Origin: an uncultured Bacteroidota bacterium
GTDB lineage: Bacteria; Bacteroidota; Bacteroidia; NS11-12g; UBA9320
Length of the DNA stretch: 64,000 bases
Direction: 5' to 3'
NCBI GenBank assembly: GCA_937124965.1
Contig: CAKZLB010000016.1
Location: 150,712-214,711 of the forward strand
Positions 24,416 through 34,445 of the stretch are shown here, in pieces. How positions within the stretch are numbered: position 1 is the first letter of the stretch; every line of letters begins with the position of its first letter. The translations under genes and the position numbers were made by a program. Under the pieces are notes generated by a model. The model made no database searches. It had not been told where the DNA came from and saw only the letters and a program-made list of their open reading frames with translations.

Positions 24416-26083
24416 CTAGTGCCTGGCGTCACGTGCTCTTAAAAAATTTTGGAAAGCTTCTTCTTCTTTTTTCTTCATTGCCCTATTTCGTGAAGGGACA
24501 GATTTTGATTCGATTCCAAGTTCTTTGTTAAGATAATTTAATCGCTCATATAAGTACTCACTATAAGGATACATCGCTAATCCCCTCTCAATAATTTCAA
24601 GTCCTTTCTTGGGATTGTTTTTCTTGTAAAAAGCCATGCCTCCTTTCCCGTACGCTTCAACTATCGTTGTTTCTACTAAGATGAGATCCTCAGTAAAGCG
24701 GCTAAATATAAATTCAATCGAATCTAGTTCATATAAGCCTTGATCCATTTTTTTATCGCGAAACGCTTCGTATGCTTTAGCTGCGTGCATCGATAGCCGC
24801 ATTGACTGGAACAGCGAATTTTCTAATAAAAATGGATACTGGTTTTCAAGTGATTTTAAGCCATTAATACTGTGAAAGTATGCTTGGTCAGTAGATAAAC
24901 GTCTAACGATAGATTCAGCAATCACTTGTTGCAGAAAAAAACTTGACGTGTCATATTGGTAAGCTGTATCTGCGTATTTCAAAGTTTTATTAACCCTACT
25001 TGTGCGATAGTAATATTCGGCACATGATACATAGTAAATTCGGTTAAGTTCATGAATAAGAGCACTGTCTTTTATTCGATTACGTAAGTATGCATATGAT
25101 TTGTCAAATAACTTTTTGTTGTTGTCAACGAACAGACTGTTTTTGATACTCAGTTGATACAACTCCGAAAACGTATTTTTTTCCACCTTTGCTTGTTGGC
25201 AGTAAAGTGCTATGTATTTCATTTCATCAAGCTTTGTAAATGTTAAACCAGTTACTTTATAGTTTAAAATACTTAGAACTAAAAAGTCATTTTTATCTGA
25301 GGGATATATTTTTTGACATTTTAGGCTAGAGTTCAACGCATTGTCAAAATCTTGATTGTTGATATGTGAAATAGCTTCGTTATAGTACTGGAGACTAGCG
25401 AGCTCTCGTAAGTTGATATCTTCAACTTCAAAGAAGAAATTATTATAAACTTTGCGACTACCAAGAGAGTCGACCTCTTCCTGAGATATATATTTTAGTG
25501 AGATTAGTTCCTTAATTGAAGCAGAAATATCGTTGTCGGTGGGATAGTAATAACCTGATTTTGGTGCTGTTGATTCGACAATAATGTCTTTAGTACCAGG
25601 ATATGCTACTGAATAGACATGGGTTGGAGCCATTTTTATTTGAAAAGGAATGTTCATCTCCTCAAATATCAAAGAATATAAAGCCGTAGCTGAAACACAA
25701 TTGTACTCGCTAATGGTAAAAATTTTATTAAAGTTAGAAATTTCGGTGTATTTCGAGAGGTATTCAGCGTGGGTCAGTTTAAATATTTTCTGAACTTTTT
25801 TAACTTGGTTGGAAGTTTTTGCTTTGTTTTTGGCAAGTTCAAGAGCGTATTGTTCAATTGATGATTTAATCTTATTTGCTTTAAGATCGTTCATGTCGCC
25901 GGAAATTGCCAACAGTAGGTCTAACGGTTGTGCAACACTCAAAGAATCAAAAACTTTTTTTTCAAAATCACTTTTGTACGTGATAAAAGTCAAACTATCG
26001 CTTATGGCTATGGTTTTTGTAACGGTTAGGGAGATTACAACAATCGTTGCTAAATATTTGAGCATTGGTTTAAATAAATTCAT
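24416..26083 (-). CDS. Secreted TPR protein with transglutaminase-like domain
   Basis: This 555-residue protein has an N-terminal signal-like hydrophobic stretch (YLATIVVISLTVTKTIA). A transglutaminase-like core follows at residues about 95-185, with a candidate catalytic Cys near residue 129 (YNCVSATALY) and a His near residue 155 (PTHVYSVAYPG). The remaining 350 residues are helical with TPR-like spacing, ending in repeats such as KKGLEIIERGLAMYP and a basic C-terminus. It may hydrolyse or crosslink cell-envelope proteins, but many relatives are uncharacterised. A consensus promoter lies 10 nt upstream of the ATG. It is divergent from the M1 aminopeptidase. Confidence 0.6.
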   Translation of the reverse strand: MNLFKPMLKYLATIVVISLTVTKTIAISDSLTFITYKSDFEKKVFDSLSVAQPLDLLLAISGDMNDLKANKIKSSIEQYALELAKNKAKTSNQVKKVQKIFKLTHAEYLSKYTEISNFNKIFTISEYNCVSATALYSLIFEEMNIPFQIKMAPTHVYSVAYPGTKDIIVESTAPKSGYYYPTDNDISASIKELISLKYISQEEVDSLGSRKVYNNFFFEVEDINLRELASLQYYNEAISHINNQDFDNALNSSLKCQKIYPSDKNDFLVLSILNYKVTGLTFTKLDEMKYIALYCQQAKVEKNTFSELYQLSIKNSLFVDNNKKLFDKSYAYLRNRIKDSALIHELNRIYYVSCAEYYYRTSRVNKTLKYADTAYQYDTSSFFLQQVIAESIVRRLSTDQAYFHSINGLKSLENQYPFLLENSLFQSMRLSMHAAKAYEAFRDKKMDQGLYELDSIEFIFSRFTEDLILVETTIVEAYGKGGMAFYKKNNPKKGLEIIERGLAMYPYSEYLYERLNYLNKELGIESKSVPSRNRAMKKKEEEAFQNFLRARDARH

Positions 26084-26093
26084 GTTATTGTTT

Positions 26094-26124
26094 CAAAAGT
26101 AACATTCCGTAATAGTCCAACAAA
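26094..26124 (-). promoter_or_regulatory. Promoter for the transglutaminase/TPR gene
   Basis: On the minus strand TTTG (26121-26124) and TACTTTTG (26094-26101) are separated by exactly 19 nt. Both elements and the spacing match the Bacteroidota housekeeping promoter consensus. The ATG is at 26083. Confidence 0.75.
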
Positions 26125-26203
26125 GTGTTCTAATCTTTCACTAACTTGATATTTTCAATTCTAAAAATAAACCGATACTGTGATTAAAAACTATTTTCGA
26201 GCC

Positions 26204-28660
26204 ATGAAAAATATTTTTTGCTTGCTGTTATTGGTTATCGCAGGAACTGCGTTTACTCAAGACTTTAAACATTCAATAGCTGACCCAGATGGAGAACCAC
26301 GGGAACACCAGCTTGATATAATTCACATGAAAGTTGATGTGAGCTTTGAGCCAGCGAAAGGTTTAGTGAAAGGAAAGGCGACTCATGTTTTCAAGCCCTT
26401 ACGAAAATCGGTAGATGCAGCATTCTGGAATGCCCCAGACATAGATATCAAAGAGGCGAAATTATTGGGTAAAGACCAGAGTGAAATGACATTAATTTAC
26501 ACTCCTGAAGGTGTGTTAACTAATTTTGAAAAGCCATTAACGTGGGATACCGAATACACTATTGAATTTACCTATGAAGCGACACCGCGAAAAGGTATTT
26601 ATTTTATTGGTTGGAATTCACCAACGGTTACAGATCCAAAGAACCAAACGCGACATCAGATATGGACACAGGGACAAGGTATTGATAATCGTCATTGGAT
26701 ACCAATGTACGATGATATGAATGATAAATTTATTACTGAAACCATCGTAACTTTTGAAACTGGTTATAAAGTCTTATCAAATGGTGAAAAATTGTCAGAG
26801 AAAAAGAATAAAAATGGGACCACCACTTGGCATTATTTGATGCCCAAACCACATGCGGGCTATTTGCTAATGCTGGCAATCGACAAATACGCAATTAAAG
26901 AAACTAAAACAAAAAACGGAACGCCTGTACAGTTTTGGTATTATCCTGAACATCCGGAAAAGTTAGAACCTACAAGCTTACACACCGAAAAAATTATTGA
27001 GTTTTTAGAAGATGAAACGGGATATCCTTATCCATGGGGTACATACAGCCAGGTCATGGTTCAAGACTTTATGTATGGCGCAATGGAAAATACATCTGCG
27101 ACCATATTCGGTGATTTTTTTAATGTCGATGAAATAGGCTTTAACGATCGAAACTATGTGTCAGTCAATGCCCATGAGTTAACACATCAATGGTTTGGTG
27201 ACTTAATTACCGCGAGATCAGGTAGAGGAACTTGGTTGCAAGAAAGCTTTGCGACATACTATGCCAAGTTATTTATGAAATCCATTGAAGGCGATGATGC
27301 GTATGCAATGAATATGCGTAATGAAGTCCAAAGTGCTCTAAATGCGAGCAAGAAGGATGATTATCCTGTGGTGCATTCAAAAGCAGGAACGGCTCGAGTT
27401 TACCCGAAGGGAAGTACAGTAATCCATATGCTGCGTTATGTTTTGGGTGATGAAGAATACAAAAGAGTGATTGCTCATTACTTGAAAAAGTACGCCTTTG
27501 CGAACGTTGAGACAAATGATTTGGAGCAAGCAATACAAGATGTTTTAGGGCAGAATTTAAGCTGGTTTTTTGATCAATGGTTGTACAACGGAGGTGAACC
27601 GCATTACGAAGTAAGATATGAAAACTATGGAAGTAAAACGGTTATGACGGTTGAACAGATTCATGACCAGAGCTTAACAATTGGCCTATTTAAAATGCCA
27701 ATTACCTGTGGAGTATATTTTACCGATGGAACCAAGCAAGAGGTGAAATACGTAGTGCAAAAACAAACTGAGCAAATTGTATTTGAACACAGTGCAGAAA
27801 AGGAAGTTGCATATGTATTGTTTGATGTAAACAGTGAGGTGTTAAAGCAAGTTACCTTCAATAAAAATGCAAAAGAGTTAATGAATCAATTGAGTTCTGC
27901 AGCAAATATGATAGATCGATATGATGCAGTATTAGGCTTAGAAAAAGTCGATATAGAAACTAAGCGAGAAGCACTTCAAAAGGCATTTCAGAAAGAGACA
28001 TATCATGCCATAAAATCTGAAATTCTCAAACAATTGTTAAAAGATCCTAAAAGCAACTTTTTTCTAGTTAGTAAGTTAACAAAAGAAGACGTTCGTGTTA
28101 AACGAGTTGTTTTGTCTGATTGCGACAACGCAAAAGTATTTAAATCAGTTTTCGAAACGAGCTTGAGCGACAAATCATATGTAAATAAAGAGTATGCACT
28201 TAAGTGCTTATGCGAAGGAAAAGGAACGAATAGGGATGCGTACTTTGAGAGAACTCAGAAAGATATTGGAATGGGACACAACGTCAGAATTACATGGTTA
28301 AGTTATAAATTGGATCAATTGAAATCGGATTCAACGGATCAATTGAGAGATAAATCCAGCAATTACTATTTACACTTGAATGAGCTTACTGGCTATAGTT
28401 CGAATTTGTATGAATTTAGAACCCGATTAAATGCATTTGCTGCCATAAAAAAGTTTAATTATTTAAATGCATCAGCAATAGTAAACATGCTTGAAGCAGG
28501 TACAAGCACTAATCGACGACTTGCGGGACCTGCTATTCAAACGTTACAATGGTATAATGAGCAATATCCAATGAAGACAGCCATTCAGGCAGTTTTTAAC
28601 CAATATAATTTTACCGAAAAACAGAGAGAAATTTTACGTAATGCAGGAGTGGTTGAATAA
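26204..28660 (+). CDS. M1 family zinc aminopeptidase (secreted)
   Basis: This 818-residue protein has a signal peptide (MKNIFCLLLLVIAGTAFTQ) that sets the start at the ATG at 26204; a GTG eight codons earlier is less likely. The M1 catalytic domain shows the exopeptidase motif GAMEN near residue 292 and the zinc motif HELTHQWFGD near residue 324. The third zinc ligand Glu sits in LQESFATYYA, with the H-E-x-x-H-x18-E spacing kept. A C-terminal helical domain follows. It would remove N-terminal residues from peptides in the periplasm or at the surface. It is divergent from the transglutaminase-like gene and upstream of metK. Confidence 0.93.
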   Translation: MKNIFCLLLLVIAGTAFTQDFKHSIADPDGEPREHQLDIIHMKVDVSFEPAKGLVKGKATHVFKPLRKSVDAAFWNAPDIDIKEAKLLGKDQSEMTLIYTPEGVLTNFEKPLTWDTEYTIEFTYEATPRKGIYFIGWNSPTVTDPKNQTRHQIWTQGQGIDNRHWIPMYDDMNDKFITETIVTFETGYKVLSNGEKLSEKKNKNGTTTWHYLMPKPHAGYLLMLAIDKYAIKETKTKNGTPVQFWYYPEHPEKLEPTSLHTEKIIEFLEDETGYPYPWGTYSQVMVQDFMYGAMENTSATIFGDFFNVDEIGFNDRNYVSVNAHELTHQWFGDLITARSGRGTWLQESFATYYAKLFMKSIEGDDAYAMNMRNEVQSALNASKKDDYPVVHSKAGTARVYPKGSTVIHMLRYVLGDEEYKRVIAHYLKKYAFANVETNDLEQAIQDVLGQNLSWFFDQWLYNGGEPHYEVRYENYGSKTVMTVEQIHDQSLTIGLFKMPITCGVYFTDGTKQEVKYVVQKQTEQIVFEHSAEKEVAYVLFDVNSEVLKQVTFNKNAKELMNQLSSAANMIDRYDAVLGLEKVDIETKREALQKAFQKETYHAIKSEILKQLLKDPKSNFFLVSKLTKEDVRVKRVVLSDCDNAKVFKSVFETSLSDKSYVNKEYALKCLCEGKGTNRDAYFERTQKDIGMGHNVRITWLSYKLDQLKSDSTDQLRDKSSNYYLHLNELTGYSSNLYEFRTRLNAFAAIKKFNYLNASAIVNMLEAGTSTNRRLAGPAIQTLQWYNEQYPMKTAIQAVFNQYNFTEKQREILRNAGVVE

Positions 28661-28726
28661 TGCAGATGTATTGGTATACTTTTATAAATTCATCTAAATT
28701 CGCAGCAATTTAAAACAAAGACGTTT

Positions 28727-29980
28727 ATGTCATATTTTTTTACATCTGAGTCTGTCTCGGAAGGACATCCTGATAAAGTAGCAGATCAAATTTCAGATGC
28801 GCTAATTGATAATTTTTTGGCTTTTGATCCTGAGTCAAAAGTAGCTTGTGAAACTCTGGTAACCACTGGTCAGGTTGTGTTGGCTGGTGAGGTAAAATCC
28901 AGAACATATTTGGACGTTCAAAAAATCACGCGTGATGTAATTAACAAAATTGGTTACACGAAAAGTGAATATATGTTTGATGGTAATTCATGTGGTGTTT
29001 TCTCGGCAATTCATGAGCAAAGTTCAGACATTAACCAAGGCGTTGATCGTGGTGACCGGATGGAACAAGGTGCTGGTGATCAAGGTATGATGTTTGGGTA
29101 TGCAACAAGTGAAACGGATAACTTTATGCCGTTGGCAGTAGATTTGTCTCATAAAATATTACAAGAACTTGCCTGGTTCCGACGAGAGGGGTCTCAAATA
29201 AGTTACTTACGCCCTGATTCAAAAAGTCAGGTAACCATAGAATACGATGATAATAATCAACCAGTGCGTATTGAGGCAATTGTGATTTCAACTCAACATG
29301 ATGATTTTGATGAAGATGAAGCAATGTTAGCTAAGATAAAGTCTGACATGATTAACATTGTCATCCCAAAGGTGAAAGAACAATTAAGTCCTGCAATTCA
29401 AGCATTGTTTGGTGATGATATCAAATATCACATTAACCCTACTGGGAAGTTTGTGATTGGTGGACCACACGGAGATACTGGACTAACAGGTCGTAAGATA
29501 ATTGTTGATACGTATGGAGGAAAAGGAGCACACGGTGGTGGAGCATTTTCAGGAAAAGATCCAAGTAAAGTTGATAGAAGTGCAGCATATGCAACACGAC
29601 ATATTGCTAAAAACATGGTAGCTGCTGGACTATGCGATGAGGTTTTAGTTCAAGTGTCTTATGCAATTGGTGTAGTTGAGCCTATGGCTTTATTTGTTGA
29701 TACGTATGGAACATCTCATGTAAACCTATCCGATGGAGAGATTGCAGAAAAAATCAAAAATATCTTTGATATGAGACCTGCAGCAATTGAAGATCGATTG
29801 AAGTTACGAACACCAATTTATAGTGAAACTGCGGCCTATGGACACATGGGACGAAAAAATGAAGTTGTAACGAAACGATTTGAAACACCGGATGGTGTAG
29901 TAAAAGAAGTTACTGTCGAGTTATTCCCATGGGAAAAACTTGACTTTACAGATAAGATAAAATCAGGATTTAAAATCTAA
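28727..29980 (+). CDS. metK: S-adenosylmethionine synthetase
   Basis: This 417-residue cytoplasmic enzyme makes S-adenosylmethionine from methionine and ATP. Motifs: [14 protein letters not shown] near residue 14, [12 protein letters not shown] near residue 122, [20 protein letters not shown] near residue 246 and [19 protein letters not shown] near residue 271. It is longer than the roughly 384 residues of the E. coli enzyme because of an internal insertion (about residues 150-200), as usual in Bacteroidota. The gap to glmS is only 13 nt, so the two probably share a transcript. Confidence 0.97.
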   Translation: MSYFFTSESVSEGHPDKVADQISDALIDNFLAFDPESKVACETLVTTGQVVLAGEVKSRTYLDVQKITRDVINKIGYTKSEYMFDGNSCGVFSAIHEQSSDINQGVDRGDRMEQGAGDQGMMFGYATSETDNFMPLAVDLSHKILQELAWFRREGSQISYLRPDSKSQVTIEYDDNNQPVRIEAIVISTQHDDFDEDEAMLAKIKSDMINIVIPKVKEQLSPAIQALFGDDIKYHINPTGKFVIGGPHGDTGLTGRKIIVDTYGGKGAHGGGAFSGKDPSKVDRSAAYATRHIAKNMVAAGLCDEVLVQVSYAIGVVEPMALFVDTYGTSHVNLSDGEIAEKIKNIFDMRPAAIEDRLKLRTPIYSETAAYGHMGRKNEVVTKRFETPDGVVKEVTVELFPWEKLDFTDKIKSGFKI

Positions 29981-29993
29981 CTAATAAAAAAAT

Positions 29994-31838
29994 ATGTGTG
30001 GAATTGTTGCATATGCTGGTCCAAACCAAGCATTTGACTTTTTAATAAAAGGTCTTCAACGTTTAGAATATAGAGGCTATGACAGTGCGGGAATAGCTCT
30101 ATTAAACGGAGATTTGAACATTTACAAGCAAAAAGGCAAGGTTCAAGATTTATTGGACGAAACCTCTGGTAAAAATATTGAAGGAACAACTGGAATTGGC
30201 CATACTCGATGGGCAACGCATGGAGAACCAAATAAGGTAAACGCACATCCACACTTAAGCCAAAGCGGAGATATAGCTGTAATTCATAATGGCATTATTG
30301 AGAATTATGCGACAATTAAAGAAGCTCTCGTAAAACGTGGACACACATTTTTAAGTGACACGGATACTGAGGTGCTTATTCACTTAATTGAAGATATAAA
30401 ACAGCATGAAGATGTAGATCTTTTTGAAGCGGTAAGATTAGCGCTAAATGAAGTTATTGGCGCGTATGCTATTGTAATTATCAGCAAAGATGATCCAGGA
30501 ACAATTATCGGAGCAAGAAAAGGAAGTCCTCTCGTTATTGGTATTGGAAAGGATAAGAAAGAATACTTCATGGCTAGTGATGCAACACCTATTGTTGAGT
30601 ACACTAGAGATGTGATTTATTTAGACGATAACGAAATAGCTCACATTAAGGACTCTGAATTGACGATTAAGACAATCGACAATGTTGAAAAGACTCCATA
30701 TATTCAGAAGTTAGAGGTTACTCTTGAGGCCATTGAAAAAGGTGGCTACGATCACTTTATGCTCAAAGAAATATATGAGCAACCAAAGTCGATTTACGAT
30801 AGTATGAGAGGAAGGTTTAATCAGACCGACTTAACATTTGCCATGAGAAGCTTGCGTGAATATGAGTCGAAGATTAAAAACTTAAATCGGATTATAATAG
30901 TAGGTTGTGGAACTAGCTGGCACGCTGGTTTGGTGGGAGAATATTTGATCGAAGAGTTCGCTCGACTGCCTGTAGAAGTTGAATACGCTTCTGAGTTTAG
31001 GTATAGAGACCCTGTAATAACTGAAGACGATTTAGTTATTGCAATTAGCCAATCAGGGGAAACTGCAGATACACTTGCAGCCCTAGAAATGGCCAAGGAA
31101 AAAGGCGCAACGATCTATGGAATTTGTAATGTCGTTGGTTCTTCTATCCCAAGAATGACTGATGCTGGGGCCTATACCCATGCTGGCCCAGAGATTGGAG
31201 TTGCTTCAACAAAAGCATTTACTGCACAGGTTACTGTTTTGACTCTTATTGCCTTGGGTATAGCAGATATTCGTGGAAAGATTAGTAAAGATAGACTACG
31301 AGAAATATTTGCAGAATTAGAAGTCTTGCCGACGAAGGTTCAGGAAGTATTAGATACGTGCTCCGAAAAAGTAATTGAAATTGCTAAACGTTACAAAGAT
31401 GTGGACCATTGCCTATATTTAGGACGAGGAATTAACTTTCCTGTTGCTCTTGAAGGGGCATTAAAATTGAAAGAAATATCGTACATCCATGCTGAAGGGT
31501 ATCCTGCGGCAGAGATGAAACACGGCCCGATTGCTTTAATTGATGAAAATATGCCAGTAGTCGTGGTTGCTCCTAAACGAGGCTACTACGAAAAAGTGCT
31601 TAGCAACATTCAAGAAGTAAAGGCTAGAAAAGGTAACATCATTTCTATCGTAACTCACGGTGATGAGAAAGTTGCAGGATTGTCTGATTACTTTGTTGAA
31701 ATACCAGATACTGAAGATTGTCTAGTTCCAATTTTGGCGACTATACCTATGCAATTGCTGTCTTACCACATGGCAGTTATGCGTGGATGTAATGTTGACC
31801 AACCACGAAATTTAGCAAAATCAGTTACTGTCGAGTAG
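29994..31838 (+). CDS. glmS: Glutamine-fructose-6-phosphate aminotransferase (isomerizing)
   Basis: This 614-residue enzyme makes glucosamine-6-phosphate, the first step toward UDP-GlcNAc for peptidoglycan and LPS. The catalytic Cys follows the initiator Met (MCGIVAYAG). The glutaminase domain (GHTRWATHG, HNGIIENY) is followed by two SIS domains (GCGTSWHAG; LGRGINFPVALEGALKLKEI) and the typical C-terminus DQPRNLAKSVTVE. No glmS riboswitch-like structure is possible in the 13-nt gap upstream. Three cell-envelope genes follow with 6 nt, overlapping and overlapping junctions. Confidence 0.97.
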   Translation: MCGIVAYAGPNQAFDFLIKGLQRLEYRGYDSAGIALLNGDLNIYKQKGKVQDLLDETSGKNIEGTTGIGHTRWATHGEPNKVNAHPHLSQSGDIAVIHNGIIENYATIKEALVKRGHTFLSDTDTEVLIHLIEDIKQHEDVDLFEAVRLALNEVIGAYAIVIISKDDPGTIIGARKGSPLVIGIGKDKKEYFMASDATPIVEYTRDVIYLDDNEIAHIKDSELTIKTIDNVEKTPYIQKLEVTLEAIEKGGYDHFMLKEIYEQPKSIYDSMRGRFNQTDLTFAMRSLREYESKIKNLNRIIIVGCGTSWHAGLVGEYLIEEFARLPVEVEYASEFRYRDPVITEDDLVIAISQSGETADTLAALEMAKEKGATIYGICNVVGSSIPRMTDAGAYTHAGPEIGVASTKAFTAQVTVLTLIALGIADIRGKISKDRLREIFAELEVLPTKVQEVLDTCSEKVIEIAKRYKDVDHCLYLGRGINFPVALEGALKLKEISYIHAEGYPAAEMKHGPIALIDENMPVVVVAPKRGYYEKVLSNIQEVKARKGNIISIVTHGDEKVAGLSDYFVEIPDTEDCLVPILATIPMQLLSYHMAVMRGCNVDQPRNLAKSVTVE

Positions 31839-31844
31839 TCTGTA

Positions 31845-32972
31845 ATGACTTATTTCACAAGAAGTAGTTTCAGGCAAATGCGGTTGAAATTGTTTCTTAG
31901 TTTATTTCTCTTTTGTTTAGTAAGCTTTAAGGGCTACAGCCAAGATTTGGTTACAATTTGTGCCCTTCCAGATGAAGTGTCTGAAAGTTCAGGCTTAGTC
32001 GTATTAAACGAAAATAATTTTCTAACTCATAATGATGGGGGAGATGCTCCTAAAATATATTTTCTTGATTCAACAGGTGCAATTACGAAAGAAGTATATG
32101 TTGAAAATGTTTTGAATACTGATTGGGAAGATATTACAATCAATCAAACGGGACATGTCTTTGTTGGAGATTTTGGAAACAACAATCAACAGAGAAAAGA
32201 TTTAAAAATTTTACGGCTTCCTCCAATATCTAACTGGAATGATACTATTTCAGCAGAAACAATTACGTTGACATATGCTAACCAAAAGGAATTTCCTCCA
32301 AGTTCAGAACGACGTTTTTTTGATTGCGAAGCAATAGCTTCTTTTAGTGACAGTCTTTTGCTTATCAGTAAAAATTGGTCTAACCCCTATACTGGGTTTG
32401 CTTATTTTTATAAAATTAGTTCATCGATAGATTCTGCATCACTTGTGCCTTTTGATAGCCTGTATACAGGAACAATAAAAGAAATTTCGTGGGTAACTAG
32501 TGCAACGATTTCTGATAGTTTCTTGTATCTATTGTCTAGTGCACATTATTGGAAAATTAGCATTGTTAAAGGGTTGGATGTTTCTTCAAGCAAAAAGTTT
32601 CCGTTAAATCACTTTAGTCAAAAGGAGGCAATTGATGTACATAATGGTACCATTTTTATAACAGATGAATCAACTGGGGGCTTTGGGAATTTATACAAGG
32701 TTAGGGAACCAGTATCCAACAGTCAAACCATAATTAGGGAACAACCTGTCTATATTTATAAAGATTTAGACAAGTGGGTCATACGCAATAAAAAAGAAGA
32801 ATCTATTTCTTATAAGTTATACAGTGTTTCGGGGAAACTAGTTGGAGAGGGAGCGGGCAGCAAAAATTTTATACCAATTGAAAATAGTACAATACTAAAC
32901 GATGCTATTTATGTGTTAGAAGTAACACAAGAGGGCGTCTTGCCCCAATATTTCAAAATTAGTAAGTTGTGA
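31845..32972 (+). CDS. Secreted protein with beta-propeller-like body and T9SS-type C-terminal domain
   Basis: This 375-residue protein has a signal peptide; the first possible start is 31845, but the ATG at 31878 (MRLKLFLSLFLFCL...) gives a cleaner one ending at YSQ. The body (SSGLVVLNENNFLTHNDGG, WEDITI, VGDFGNN, FFDCEAIA) looks like a beta-propeller fold seen in secreted surface proteins. The last 75 residues (YKLYSVSGKLVGEG ... YFKISKL) resemble a type A T9SS sorting domain. It follows glmS by 6 nt and overlaps the SanA-like gene by 4 nt. The molecular function is unknown. Confidence 0.7.
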   Translation: MTYFTRSSFRQMRLKLFLSLFLFCLVSFKGYSQDLVTICALPDEVSESSGLVVLNENNFLTHNDGGDAPKIYFLDSTGAITKEVYVENVLNTDWEDITINQTGHVFVGDFGNNNQQRKDLKILRLPPISNWNDTISAETITLTYANQKEFPPSSERRFFDCEAIASFSDSLLLISKNWSNPYTGFAYFYKISSSIDSASLVPFDSLYTGTIKEISWVTSATISDSFLYLLSSAHYWKISIVKGLDVSSSKKFPLNHFSQKEAIDVHNGTIFITDESTGGFGNLYKVREPVSNSQTIIREQPVYIYKDLDKWVIRNKKEESISYKLYSVSGKLVGEGAGSKNFIPIENSTILNDAIYVLEVTQEGVLPQYFKISKL

Positions 32973-33604
32973 AAAGAGGGTTACGTTGGTTTTTCTACGG
33001 TTTCATTGGCATGCTGCTGATAATTGCAACTTGCGACGTATTTATTGAGGAGACGACTAAATCGCTTGTTTTCGATACCATAGAAAGTGTGCCACCCAAA
33101 TCCGTTGCATTGGTTCTTGGCACACGATTCAAATACGGAAATTATATGAACCCTTATTTCGTTTATCGTATGGAGGCTGCAGCGACACTTTACAAAGCTG
33201 GCAAAGTAAAGTACATTATTGTTAGTGGCGATAATAGCAGAGTGGATTACGATGAGTCTTCCGATATGAAGGAGTTTCTTATTACGTTAGGTGTTCCTGC
33301 TAATGCCATTTATCTTGATTACGCTGGTTTTAGAACCTTAGACAGTGTGGTGAGATGCAAAAAGATATTTGGACAAAAAGATATAATTGTTGTGTCTCAA
33401 AAATTTCACAATCAAAGAGCGGCGTTTATTGGTAAATATAGAAACGTAAAGGTAACCGGGTTTAACGCAAAAGATGTTACGAAAAAGTCTGGCTTGTCGG
33501 TAAATATAAGAGAAAAAGGGGCCAGAGTTAAGGCAGTAATTGATATTGTTATCGGTAAAGACCCTAAGTTTTTAGGACCTAAAATTGGAATAGGTGAGGC
33601 ATAA
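32969..33604 (+). CDS. SanA/YdcF-like DUF218 membrane protein
   Basis: This 211-residue protein has one N-terminal membrane helix (FFYGFIGMLLIIATC) followed by a DUF218 domain. Domain features include ALVLGTRFKYG near residue 48, an IIVSGDNSR turn near residue 84 and IIVVSQKFHNQRAAFI near residue 138. E. coli SanA of this type affects outer-membrane permeability to vancomycin; the reaction is not known. It uses a GTG start overlapping the previous stop, and its end overlaps the next gene, so translation is coupled. The context with glmS and an L,D-transpeptidase supports a cell-envelope role. Confidence 0.8.
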   Translation: MKRGLRWFFYGFIGMLLIIATCDVFIEETTKSLVFDTIESVPPKSVALVLGTRFKYGNYMNPYFVYRMEAAATLYKAGKVKYIIVSGDNSRVDYDESSDMKEFLITLGVPANAIYLDYAGFRTLDSVVRCKKIFGQKDIIVVSQKFHNQRAAFIGKYRNVKVTGFNAKDVTKKSGLSVNIREKGARVKAVIDIVIGKDPKFLGPKIGIGEA

Positions 33605-34346
33605 ATATTTCATATTACGAATAATAGTTCTGTTTTTTTCTTTTGGATTTGTAAATCAAACTAATTTTAAAGCAAACCAACTAGTCTATCCAAAAGTTAA
33701 ACAAGCTTTTAGCAATCAAGAGGTTGATTTGAAAACGCTATTTAGGTTGAACAAGATTAACCCTGATGAATGTGAAGTCTATATTAGAGGTTTTAAAAAA
33801 GAGGGGACTCTAGAATTGTGGGCAAGAAATAGAACGGACAAACGATATTCCTATATCGAATCGTATCCATTTTGCAGTAACGTTGGAGTTTTAGGCCCAA
33901 AAAGGAGAGAGGGGGATAATCAGATCCCAGAGGGTTTCTACAATCTTTCTAGTTTCAATCCAAATAGCAACTACCACCTTTCATTGCAAGTAAGCTACCC
34001 GAACAAATCGGATAGTATTTTAAGTAAGCATAAAAAACTAGGTGGGTTGATTTTTATTCATGGAGGATGTCAAACCATAGGGTGTATTCCAATTATGGAT
34101 GATAAAATTGAACGATTGTATGTGAGTTGTGTATTGGCTCGTAGTAATGGACAAATAGAAATTCCTATCCATATTTTTCCAAACAGGATGAATTACAGCA
34201 ATTATAAATCATTGTTAAATTCTGATAATGATAAATCAAAACATGTGTTCTGGACAAATCTTAAACCAGTCTATCAACATTTTGAAGAAACTGGAGAATT
34301 ATTGACAATTTCAGTAAACCATCAAGGTCGGTATCTGTTTAAATGA
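33594..34346 (+). CDS. L,D-transpeptidase-like protein (YafK-type)
   Basis: This 250-residue protein has a signal-like N-terminus (YFILRIIVLFFSFGFV) and a YkuD-type catalytic segment at residues about 150-175, with motif FIHGGCQTIGCIPIMDD. The His and second Cys fit the L,D-transpeptidase catalytic pair. The preceding G-x-N-Q-I-P-E-G-x-Y pattern matches the YafK subgroup, whose E. coli member cleaves peptidoglycan-lipoprotein links (DpaA). A GTG start overlaps the SanA-like gene by 11 nt. The role may be cross-linking or hydrolysis; which one cannot be decided from sequence. Confidence 0.8.
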   Translation: MRHKYFILRIIVLFFSFGFVNQTNFKANQLVYPKVKQAFSNQEVDLKTLFRLNKINPDECEVYIRGFKKEGTLELWARNRTDKRYSYIESYPFCSNVGVLGPKRREGDNQIPEGFYNLSSFNPNSNYHLSLQVSYPNKSDSILSKHKKLGGLIFIHGGCQTIGCIPIMDDKIERLYVSCVLARSNGQIEIPIHIFPNRMNYSNYKSLLNSDNDKSKHVFWTNLKPVYQHFEETGELLTISVNHQGRYLFK

Positions 34347-34412
34347 TTATTAAGTTACACTATGAAAGGTATGACTACAACATTACGGTAGCATTTTTAT
34401 CACCAATCGGGT

Positions 34413-34420
34413 TAATTTTG
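34413..34420 (+). promoter_or_regulatory. Candidate -7 box for the acyl-CoA dehydrogenase gene
   Basis: TAATTTTG, a perfect TAnnTTTG match, 25 nt before the ATG at 34446. No TTTG occurs at the expected -33 spacing. Confidence 0.45.
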
Positions 34421-34445
34421 CGCCAAAGTAGAATTAGTTAAACGT

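Noticed and set aside
29980-29994. A glmS-type riboswitch upstream of glmS
   Set aside because: The gap to metK is 13 nt, far too short for the ribozyme-riboswitch.
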